From Acidimicrobiia bacterium (GTDB lineage: Bacteria; Actinomycetota; Acidimicrobiia; Acidimicrobiales; Iamiaceae): DNA of 7,637 nucleotides. The notes beneath the pieces were generated by a model, which worked only from the letters and a program-made list of their open reading frames with translations, had not been told where the DNA came from and did not search any database. This document shows, piece by piece, positions 1 through 5,203 of this stretch (position 1 is its first letter; the number at the start of each line of letters is the position of its first letter). Position numbers and translations under genes: made by a program. The stretch spans positions 1-7,637 of the forward strand of contig JAFBAD010000084.1 in the NCBI GenBank assembly GCA_019247975.1, given 5' to 3'.

Positions 1-987
1 GGTCGCAACGCCGCGCAGCGCGACGGCATGACGCTCGTGCTCATGGACGATCCGGAGCACGCCCGCATACGCAAGGTGATGCAGCCGCTCTTCACGGCCC
101 GCTCGATGGAGAAGCTGCGCACCTCGATCCAGGAGCGCGTCGATGCCCACCTCGACCGGCTCGGGGCCTCGGGCGAGGCCGAGCTCATCGAGGACTTCGC
201 CTACCCGCTGCCCGTCGAGGTCTTCTGCGACATGCTCGGCATCCCGGCCGAGCAGGGGCCGAGCTTCCGAGCGTGGACGGCAGCGGTCGCCCGCAGCCTC
301 GACCTGGTGATCAGCGAGGAGGACTACGACGCCTGCATGGTGCTGCTCGACGAGATGCAGCAGTACCTCTCGGACACGGCCGACGCGAAGCGGTCCGACC
401 TCTCCGACGACCTGCTGTCCGCACTGGTCACCGCCGAGGTGGACGGCGAACGGCTCAGCCACAACGACCTCGTCCCGCAGCTGATCACCCTGTACGTCGC
501 CGGCCACGAGCCCACGACCGCGCTGATCGGCAACGGCCTCGTCGCGCTCCTCTCGCAGCCCGAGCAGCTGGCCGCGCTGCAGGCGGATCCCTCGCTCGTC
601 ACCGACGCGGTGCACGAGCTGCTGCGCTTCGACGGACCCAACCAGTTCGTGCGCCGGGTCGCGACCGGCGAGATGACGATCGGCGACCGGACGATCGGCG
701 AGGGCGACGTGCTCTACCTGTGCGTCGGCGCCGCCAACCACGATCCCGAGCGCTGGGGCGACGACGCCGACGAGGTCCGCATCGACCGGCCCGACGCCGG
801 CATGCACGTGCAGTTCGGCGGTGGCATCCACAGCTGCCTCGGCTCGCACCTCGCCCGCCTGCAGGCCGACGTTGCGCTCACGTCGATGTTCAGCCGGCTG
901 CCGAACCTGCGCCCCGCCGGCGAGCCCACCTGGGCCGGCCGCAGCACCCTCCGCAGCGTCAGCACCGTCCCCATCGCCTACGGCTGA
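1..987 (+). CDS. Cytochrome P450 (5'-truncated by window edge)
   Basis: Haem-thiolate monooxygenase of the soluble bacterial type; it would use reduced ferredoxin (none encoded here) to insert one oxygen atom into a hydrophobic substrate. The frame is open from base 1, and 328 residues are visible against a usual ~400, so about 80 N-terminal residues are missing. The ATG at 28 is internal, not the start. Visible landmarks, numbered from base 1: the helix-C region with DDPEHARIRK near residues 16-25; the I-helix oxygen-activation motif AGHEPTT at 167-173; ExxR (ELLR) at 206-209; and the haem loop FGGGIHSCLG at 272-281, with the proximal Cys at 279 (codon 835-837). All signature elements are intact, so the enzyme is probably active. 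One oddity is Pro directly after the acidic I-helix residue, where Thr is usual. No membrane anchor is visible in this part. It converges on the crotonase gene. Family is certain; CYP subfamily and substrate are not. Confidence 0.96.
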   Translation, partial: GRNAAQRDGMTLVLMDDPEHARIRKVMQPLFTARSMEKLRTSIQERVDAHLDRLGASGEAELIEDFAYPLPVEVFCDMLGIPAEQGPSFRAWTAAVARSLDLVISEEDYDACMVLLDEMQQYLSDTADAKRSDLSDDLLSALVTAEVDGERLSHNDLVPQLITLYVAGHEPTTALIGNGLVALLSQPEQLAALQADPSLVTDAVHELLRFDGPNQFVRRVATGEMTIGDRTIGEGDVLYLCVGAANHDPERWGDDADEVRIDRPDAGMHVQFGGGIHSCLGSHLARLQADVALTSMFSRLPNLRPAGEPTWAGRSTLRSVSTVPIAYG

Positions 988-1035
988 AACTGAAGGACCC
1001 GCCTGGTGCTGAGCACCAGGCCCGTCCTTCAGTTT
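987..1035. terminator. Bidirectional terminator hairpin between convergent genes
   Basis: A near-perfect nested inverted repeat lies between the P450 stop (985-987) and the crotonase stop (1040-1042 on the - strand). The outer arms AAACTGAAGGAC (987-998) and GTCCTTCAGTTT (1024-1035) match over 12 bp. The inner arms CCTGGTGCT (1002-1010) and AGCACCAGG (1012-1020) match over 9 bp. They are separated by a 3x3 internal loop (CCG/CCC) and a minimal apical base at 1011. The outer arm ends in AAA/TTT, which gives a short U-run on either strand. The symmetry and the position between two facing genes suggest termination in both directions. Function is inferred from structure. Confidence 0.85.
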
Positions 1036-1039
1036 CGTC

Positions 1040-1822
1040 TCAGCGCCAGTGCCACTCCGGGTCGCGCTTCTCGAGGAAGGCGGCGCGGGCTTCGGCGCTG
1101 TCCTCGAAGGCGAGCAGGCGGGCGGTGTAGTCCTGCTCGGTGCGGTATGCCTCCATGAGCGGGAGGAACTCGACCCGGTTCATCGAGTCCTTGGCCAGGC
1201 GCAGGGCGATCGGGCTCTTGGCCGCGAGGATCTCGGCGAGCGCCCGGGCCTCGGCCATCAGGTCGTCGGACGCGACGACCTTGCGGATCGCGCCGAGCTG
1301 CTGCAGCTCCGCCGCGCTGATCAGCTCACCGGTGAAGAAGAGCTCGCGCGCCTTGTGCCGGCCGACGAGCAGCGAGAGATGCGCGCTCGCGCCGAGCAGG
1401 CCGACGTTGATCTCGGTCGTGCCGAACGTCGCGTGCTCGGCCGCCAGGAGCATGTCGCAGACGGCGGCCAGCGCGAGCCCGGCGCCGATCGCCGGACCGT
1501 TGATCGCGCCGATCACCGGCACCGCGCACTCGCGGATCGCCCAGAACGCCTCGCGAGCGATCAGGCCGCGGTCGAGCTGCGGCCCCGGCGGGCCGGTGGT
1601 CCGGTCGCTGTCGATGGCGCGCAGGTCGGCACCGCCCACGAACGCACGGGTGCCGGCGCCGGTCAGGATCGCGACCCGCACGTCGCGGTCCTCGCCGAGC
1701 GAGCGGAACGCGATGCCGATCTCCGAGAGGGTCGTCGGGTCGACCGCGTTGACCGGCGGGCGGTCGATGGTGACGGTGGCGATGTGGTCGGCGACCTCGA
1801 CCCGGACCGAGGGCTCGCTCAC
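1040..1822 (-). CDS. Enoyl-CoA hydratase/isomerase (crotonase) family protein
   Basis: 260-residue crotonase-fold protein, the normal size for the family, expected to bind an acyl-CoA thioester in the cytoplasm. Seen: the N-terminal strand with ATVTIDRPPVNAV (15-27); the first oxyanion-hole segment GGADLRAI (63-70); the second, INGPAIGAG (107-115); then FGTTEINVG (133-141); and a typical C-terminus with FLEKRDPEW near 249-257. By alignment to rat mitochondrial hydratase, the Glu164 equivalent is present (Glu137) but the Glu144 equivalent is Ala117, so the usual two-glutamate hydratase site is incomplete. It may be an isomerase, hydrolase or decarboxylase-like crotonase rather than a standard hydratase. 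The GTG start at 1822-1820 was chosen because it overlaps the upstream stop by one base (TAGTG), giving translational coupling, and puts the conserved core at the right distance. The frame continues open upstream, but that part is a shadow of the SnoaL-like gene. Confidence 0.92.
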   Translation of the reverse strand: MSEPSVRVEVADHIATVTIDRPPVNAVDPTTLSEIGIAFRSLGEDRDVRVAILTGAGTRAFVGGADLRAIDSDRTTGPPGPQLDRGLIAREAFWAIRECAVPVIGAINGPAIGAGLALAAVCDMLLAAEHATFGTTEINVGLLGASAHLSLLVGRHKARELFFTGELISAAELQQLGAIRKVVASDDLMAEARALAEILAAKSPIALRLAKDSMNRVEFLPLMEAYRTEQDYTARLLAFEDSAEARAAFLEKRDPEWHWR

Positions 1823-2334
1823 TACGACGGAGGCCCAGGTCTGTCGCCGGGCGGCTCGGTGTTGCGGTCGGGCGTGGCCGGCGGCGGGTTGAAGTCGGCC
1901 GGCGGCCGCCAGCCGCTGTTGCCGATGATCTCGATCACCTCGGCCATGTTCAGCACGTCGAGCTCGTAGCTGAAGCGGCCGTCGCCGGCGTAGTGGAGGA
2001 TCGACACACCGGGCGCCTGGTTCGGCCGGCCGTCGGGCCCCTCCCCCGGCAGCCGGTTCCACCACATCGACACGACCCGGTCGCCGTCGGACATCGTGAA
2101 CTCCTCGGGGAAGGTCCAGTCCTCGAGGCCGGCCATCGACTCGTCCATGAACGCGGCGACCGCCTCGCGACCCTGGGTGCGCCCCCACGCCGGGTCGATG
2201 AACACGATGTCCTCGGTGAAGAACTCGTCGGCGATCGAGGACCACGTCCGCTCGCCCCGCTCCACCGCGTTCCGCGCGTCGACGTACCGCTCGTAGGCCG
2301 CGCGCGCCTCCCAGGACCTCTCCGGCTCTGCCAC
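1822..2334 (-). CDS. SnoaL-like / NTF2-superfamily protein
   Basis: 170-residue protein with a single cone-shaped SnoaL/NTF2-like domain (about residues 10-140). Recognisable features are an N-terminal helix with YERYVDARNA (14-23), the FFTEDIVFIDPAWGRTQG strand-turn (38-55), GREAVAAFM (55-63), a central strand with DRVVSMWWNR (85-94) and a final helix LNMAEVIEII (128-137). Family members include small cyclases, isomerases, epoxide hydrolases and non-catalytic ligand binders, so the reaction cannot be named. Residues 141-170 form a proline-rich, probably disordered tail (11 Pro in the last 27 residues), beyond the usual domain. It starts with GTG at 2334-2332; no in-frame start lies further upstream, and no good Shine-Dalgarno is visible. 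It is the first gene of a two-gene unit with the crotonase, which suggests both act on the same substrate. It is divergent from the DUF35-thiolase genes. Confidence 0.85.
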   Translation of the reverse strand: MAEPERSWEARAAYERYVDARNAVERGERTWSSIADEFFTEDIVFIDPAWGRTQGREAVAAFMDESMAGLEDWTFPEEFTMSDGDRVVSMWWNRLPGEGPDGRPNQAPGVSILHYAGDGRFSYELDVLNMAEVIEIIGNSGWRPPADFNPPPATPDRNTEPPGDRPGPPS

Positions 2335-2348
2335 GGCGACAGCTTGCC

Positions 2349-2384
2349 ACCGGTTCGCCGGTCCGTCGGCGGTCCGGATAGGTT
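2349..2384. promoter_or_regulatory. Candidate operator and -10 box in the divergent intergenic region
   Basis: The 106-bp gap 2335-2440 separates the divergent SnoaL-crotonase and DUF35-thiolase units. It contains ACCGG-TTCG-CCGGT (2349-2362), a 5-bp hairpin with a TTCG loop. Overlapping it is a 20-bp imperfect palindrome (2358-2377, 8 of 10 pairs complementary, arms CCGGTCCG / CGGTCCGG), which also contains the direct repeat CGGTCCG at 2359-2365 and 2370-2376, one helical turn apart. TAGGTT at 2379-2384 fits the actinobacterial -10 pattern TANNNT on the + strand; no convincing -35 is seen. A dimeric repressor binding here could control both directions. This is a structural inference only, and CCGG-rich repeats arise easily in such GC-rich DNA. 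Confidence 0.3.
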
Positions 2385-2440
2385 GCCCATGCTCGGCGCG
2401 GCACCGAGCCCTGAACAGCGCCCGAGTAGATGGGATAGGG

Positions 2441-2836
2441 ATGACTGAGCAGATCCCACTGGTCGACTACCTGGAGCTGGGGGACGACCCGCACCTGGTG
2501 GCCAACGAGTGCACCAGCTGCCACGCCCGGTTCTTCGACCGGCGCAACGCGTGTGCGAGCTGCAGCGGCACCGACTTCCAGAAGGTCAAGGTCAGCACGA
2601 CGGGCGAGCTCAAGGCCTTCACGATCGTCGCCTTCGCCGCTCCGGGTGTGCCCGTGCCCTTCGTGGCCGGTCTCATCGACTGCGACGGCACGAGCGTGCG
2701 CGGCAACGTCGTCAACGTGGAGCCTGATCCCGAGCACGTCTCGCTCGGCATGAAGGTCCGGCTCACCACCTATCCCATGGGCACCGACGAGGCCGGCACC
2801 GAGGCGATCGCCTTCGGCTTCGAACCCATCTCCTGA
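2441..2836 (+). CDS. DUF35 zinc-ribbon/OB-fold acyl-CoA-associated protein
   Basis: 131-residue protein of the DUF35 (ChsH2-type, formerly DUF35_N plus OB-fold) family. An N-terminal helix leads to a rubredoxin-like zinc ribbon with Cys24-x2-Cys27 and Cys38-x2-Cys41, followed by an OB-fold (about 50-131) with the usual APGVPVPFVAGLIDCDG segment (about 67-83). Known members do not catalyse alone; they bind the acyl-CoA and form a complex with an adjacent SCP2-type thiolase or aldolase, as ChsH2 does with Ltp2 in steroid side-chain cleavage. The gene lies 14 bp upstream of a thiolase of exactly that class, so a heteromeric complex is likely. The ATG at 2441 follows GGGATAGGG immediately; a normally spaced ribosome-binding site is not obvious, and GGGAT at 2432-2436 is the best candidate. 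Length is typical, and all four zinc ligands are present. Confidence 0.92.
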   Translation: MTEQIPLVDYLELGDDPHLVANECTSCHARFFDRRNACASCSGTDFQKVKVSTTGELKAFTIVAFAAPGVPVPFVAGLIDCDGTSVRGNVVNVEPDPEHVSLGMKVRLTTYPMGTDEAGTEAIAFGFEPIS

Positions 2837-2850
2837 AAGAAGGGCCACCG

Positions 2851-4053
2851 ATGGCTGAAGACGTCTGGATCCTCGGGATCCACATGACCAAGTTCGGCAA
2901 GCACAAGGACCTCGACACGGTCGACCTCGCCGCGGAGGCTGCGCTCGGCGCGCTGGCCGATGGTGGCGTATCGATGCAGCAGATGGGTGTGCTCGCGGCC
3001 GGCAACCTGATGAACGCAGCGGCCGGCATCGGCCAGCAGCTGCAGAAGCAGATCGGCCAGACCGGCGTGCCGGTGTTCAACGTGGCCAACGCCTGCGCCA
3101 CGGGTGCCACCGCGCTGAAGACCGCGATCATGGCGGTGAAGTCCGGCGAGTGCGACATGGGCCTCGCGGTCGGCGTCGAGAAGCTGGCCGGCGCCGGGCT
3201 CCTCGCGGGCGGTGCCCGCAAGGAGGACAGCAACACCTGGGAACCGAGCGGTCGCTACGGCGCGGTCGCCCCGGTCGACGGGCGCATCGGCACCGAGACC
3301 ATGCCCGGCGTGTTCGCGCAGATCGGCATGGAGTACGGCCACAAGTACGGCGGCACGAGCTTCGAGCTCTTCGCCCGCATCAGCGAGAAGAACCACGCGC
3401 ACTCCACGCTGAACCCGCTGGCCGCCTACCAGAAGAAGTTCACGGTCGAAGAGATCATGAACGACATCATGATCGCCTACCCGAACACCCGGCCCATGTG
3501 CTCGGCGAACTGCGACGGCGCCGCGGCTGCGGTGGTCATCAGCGACAGCGCCCTGAAGAAGCTGTCGAAGGAGCAGCAGAAGCGGGCCATCAAGGTCTCG
3601 GCCTCGGTGCTCACCACCGACCCGTACCAGGAGGCCTGCCAGATCCTCCCGGACGTCAACACGCTGACCCGCAACGCGGCCGAGCAGGCCTACGAGCAGG
3701 CGGGCATCGGCCCGGACGACCTCGACCTCGTCGAGCTGCACGACTGCTTCGCCACCGCCGAGCTCGTGCACTACGACAACCTCAAGCTCTGCGAGCCGGG
3801 CGGTGCGGTCGACTTCTTCCAGTCCGGCGCGACGTGGCGCGACGGCAAGACGCCGGTGAACGTGTCAGGCGGTCTGGAGTCGAAGGGCCACCCGATCGCG
3901 GCGACCGGCATCGCCAACATCTGGGAGGTCTGCCACCACCTCCGGGGCGAGGCCGGCGACCGTCAGATCGAGAACGCCAAGGTCGGCCTGGCCCACGTCA
4001 TCGGGCTCGGCTCCGCCTGCGGCGTCCACATCCTCGAGAAGTCGGCGGCCTGA
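2851..4053 (+). CDS. SCP2-type thiolase (lipid-transfer-protein family acetyl-CoA acyltransferase)
   Basis: 400-residue thiolase-fold protein of the SCP-x/SCP2-thiolase class, lacking the C-terminal SCP2 sterol-carrier domain, as is usual for bacterial stand-alone members. It would cleave 3-ketoacyl-CoA with CoA, or run the reverse condensation. Visible active-site elements: NACATGATAL with the nucleophilic Cys82; the SCP2-thiolase hallmark HDCF at 297-300 (His297, Cys299); SKGHPIAATG with His347; and GLGSACGVHIL near the C-terminus (Cys390). Because Cys82 is present, a true thiolase is more likely than an Ltp2-type retro-aldolase, which lacks this Cys. The ATG is preceded by AAGAAGG (2837-2843) at a 7-nt spacing, directly after the DUF35 stop, so the two genes are co-transcribed. 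It ends 10 bp from the convergent small membrane-protein gene. The chain length and type of substrate are unknown. Confidence 0.94.
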   Translation: MAEDVWILGIHMTKFGKHKDLDTVDLAAEAALGALADGGVSMQQMGVLAAGNLMNAAAGIGQQLQKQIGQTGVPVFNVANACATGATALKTAIMAVKSGECDMGLAVGVEKLAGAGLLAGGARKEDSNTWEPSGRYGAVAPVDGRIGTETMPGVFAQIGMEYGHKYGGTSFELFARISEKNHAHSTLNPLAAYQKKFTVEEIMNDIMIAYPNTRPMCSANCDGAAAAVVISDSALKKLSKEQQKRAIKVSASVLTTDPYQEACQILPDVNTLTRNAAEQAYEQAGIGPDDLDLVELHDCFATAELVHYDNLKLCEPGGAVDFFQSGATWRDGKTPVNVSGGLESKGHPIAATGIANIWEVCHHLRGEAGDRQIENAKVGLAHVIGLGSACGVHILEKSAA

Positions 4054-4074
4054 CCGCCGCCGATCAGGCCGCCG
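4043..4074. terminator. Inverted repeat spanning two facing stop codons; probable bidirectional terminator
   Basis: Perfect 11-bp arms CGGCGGCCTGA (4043-4053) and TCAGGCCGCCG (4064-4074) enclose a 10-nt loop. The left arm ends with the thiolase TGA stop; the right arm begins with the stop of the opposing gene (TGA on the - strand). The loop CCGCCGCCGA can also pair with TCGGCGG (4042-4048), giving an alternative, mutually exclusive hairpin. No T-run follows on the + strand beyond TT at 4076-4077, so it would be a GC-rich, U-poor terminator of the kind common in actinobacteria. Terminator function is inferred. Confidence 0.6.
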
Positions 4075-4453
4075 GTTCGTTGGTGCGGCTGGCCGTCTGA
4101 TCGCGAGCGCCGAGCGCTTCGATCAGGCGGTCGGTCTGCGCCTGCTGCTCCCAGGAGAGCCGGGCCAGCCAGAACCGCAGGAAGTGCGCGATCGAGTAGC
4201 GCACGAAGAGGGCGCCGCCCACGACCGACAGCGTGAGCCCGATGATGGCGACGACCTGCGCGTCGTTCTGCTGCAGGACGTTCGTGGTGCCGTGGCTCAG
4301 TGAGTAGCCCACCGCCGCGACGATGATGCCGGCGGCCATCAGCACCGCACCGCCCCGCAGGAGCAGCCGGTCGCGCCCGCTGGACGGGTCCGGCAGCTTC
4401 ATCTCGGAAATCTCGGTCTTGAACTGCTCGACCCGGTCGGGGTGGTCCAGCAT
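4064..4453 (-). CDS. Small two-TM membrane protein of unknown function, last gene of the liv operon
   Basis: 129-residue protein that I do not recognise. A hydrophilic N-terminal segment (1-32) is followed by a membrane segment at about 33-52 (alternating G/A/V/I), a polar loop with NVLQQNDAQ (58-66), a second membrane segment at about 66-86, and then an amphipathic basic/aromatic stretch HFLRFWLARLSWEQQ (90-104). The rest (105-129) is a charged tail that could form a short coiled helix. There is no signal-peptide cleavage site, cysteine pair or catalytic motif. Predicted topology puts both termini on the same side, probably cytoplasmic. It lies 9 bp after livF with a strong ribosome-binding site overlapping the livF stop, so it is expressed with the transporter. 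It could be an accessory or regulatory subunit of the ABC transporter, or an unrelated passenger. The gene itself looks secure; the role is open. Confidence 0.85.
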   Translation of the reverse strand: MLDHPDRVEQFKTEISEMKLPDPSSGRDRLLLRGGAVLMAAGIIVAAVGYSLSHGTTNVLQQNDAQVVAIIGLTLSVVGGALFVRYSIAHFLRFWLARLSWEQQAQTDRLIEALGARDQTASRTNEPAA

Positions 4454-4456
4454 CGT

Positions 4457-4464
4457 CTCTCCTT
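4457..4464 (-). promoter_or_regulatory. Strong ribosome-binding site overlapping the livF stop
   Basis: On the - strand the junction reads TAAGGAGAGACGATG. AAGGAG (4464-4459) shares bases with the livF TAA stop (4465-4463) and sits 5 nt before the ATG at 4453. It is the clearest Shine-Dalgarno in the window. It fixes the start of the small membrane protein and implies termination-reinitiation coupling with livF. Confidence 0.8.
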
Positions 4465-5203
4465 AGCCGCCCAGGTAGGCCTGGGACAAGGTCTCTTCGA
4501 GGTCTCGGGGGCGACCGGTCACGACGATCTTGCCCTGCACCATGACCGCGGCGTCGTCGGCGACGTCCATCACGATGCGGGCGAACTGCTCGACGAGCAG
4601 GATCGACGTGCCCTCGGCGGCCACCTGGGACACGGTCTCGTACAGCTGGTCGACGACGATCGGGGCCAGGCCCATCGACAGCTCGTCGAGGACCAGCAGC
4701 GCAGGGTCGGTCGACAGGCCGCGCGCCATGGCGAGCATCTGCTGCTCACCGCCCGACAGCGTGCCCGCGGTCCGGTGCATGAACTTGCCGAGCTGCGGGA
4801 ACCGGCGGACCGTCTCCTCCTCGACGCGGTCGAGGTCGCCGCCCCGGTGGGTCATCATCCAGAGGTTCTCGTGCACGGTGAGGTTCGGGAAGATGCCCCG
4901 GCCCTCGGGGATGAGGCACAGCCCGAAGCGGGCGAGGTCCTCGGGGCGGGCGCCGTTGACCCGACGGCCGGCCATCAGCACGTCGCCGCCGCTGGCAGGG
5001 TGCAGACCGGCGACCACCTTGAGGGTGGTCGACTTCCCGGCGCCGTTCGGCCCGAGGAGGGCCACCACCCGACCGGGGTGGACCGCGAGATCCACCCCGT
5101 CGAGCACCGCGACCCCGTCGTAGCCGGCCCGCAGGTCGCGCAGCTCGAGGATCGGCTCGACGGTGATATCGTCGTTCGCCGCGCTCGCGGGCAGCGCGCT
5201 CAT
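4463..5203 (-). CDS. livF: Branched-chain amino acid type ABC transporter ATP-binding protein LivF
   Basis: 246-residue ATPase, one of two nucleotide-binding subunits of a HAAT-family importer acting on the cytoplasmic face of the LivHM permease. Seen: Walker A GPNGAGKST (51-59); LIPEGRGIF at 97-105, the LivF form of the Q-loop region with Glu100; signature LSGGEQQ (149-155); Walker B LLVLDE (169-174) with catalytic Glu174; the SMGLAP D-loop; and LLVEQ (202-206), with Gln206 in the H-switch position as is normal in LivF. The PEGR form and the Gln switch distinguish it from LivG. The ATG at 5203-5201 overlaps the livG TGA by one base (TGATG) and removes an upstream read-through that shows no ABC homology. 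Family and subunit assignment are secure. The substrate is not, since Liv-type systems also carry other amino acids, urea and hydrophobic carboxylates. Confidence 0.95.
   Translation of the reverse strand: MSALPASAANDDITVEPILELRDLRAGYDGVAVLDGVDLAVHPGRVVALLGPNGAGKSTTLKVVAGLHPASGGDVLMAGRRVNGARPEDLARFGLCLIPEGRGIFPNLTVHENLWMMTHRGGDLDRVEEETVRRFPQLGKFMHRTAGTLSGGEQQMLAMARGLSTDPALLVLDELSMGLAPIVVDQLYETVSQVAAEGTSILLVEQFARIVMDVADDAAVMVQGKIVVTGRPRDLEETLSQAYLGG

Noticed and set aside
1049..1969. + strand open frame (306 residues) opposite the crotonase
   Set aside because: Composition is Arg/Gly/Ala/Asp-rich with no domain. It would also be transcribed through the terminator at 987-1035.
1823..2848. Open - strand frame continuous with the crotonase, giving a 602-residue product
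   Set aside because: Upstream of GTG 1822 the translation is low-complexity Arg/Gly/Ala-rich sequence antisense to, or out of frame with, the SnoaL-like and DUF35 genes, with no domain. It is a by-product of GC-rich codon usage.
2770..3771. - strand open frame of 333 residues opposite the thiolase
   Set aside because: Antisense shadow. The + strand encodes an intact thiolase with all motifs, and the - strand product has no recognisable domain or ribosome-binding site.
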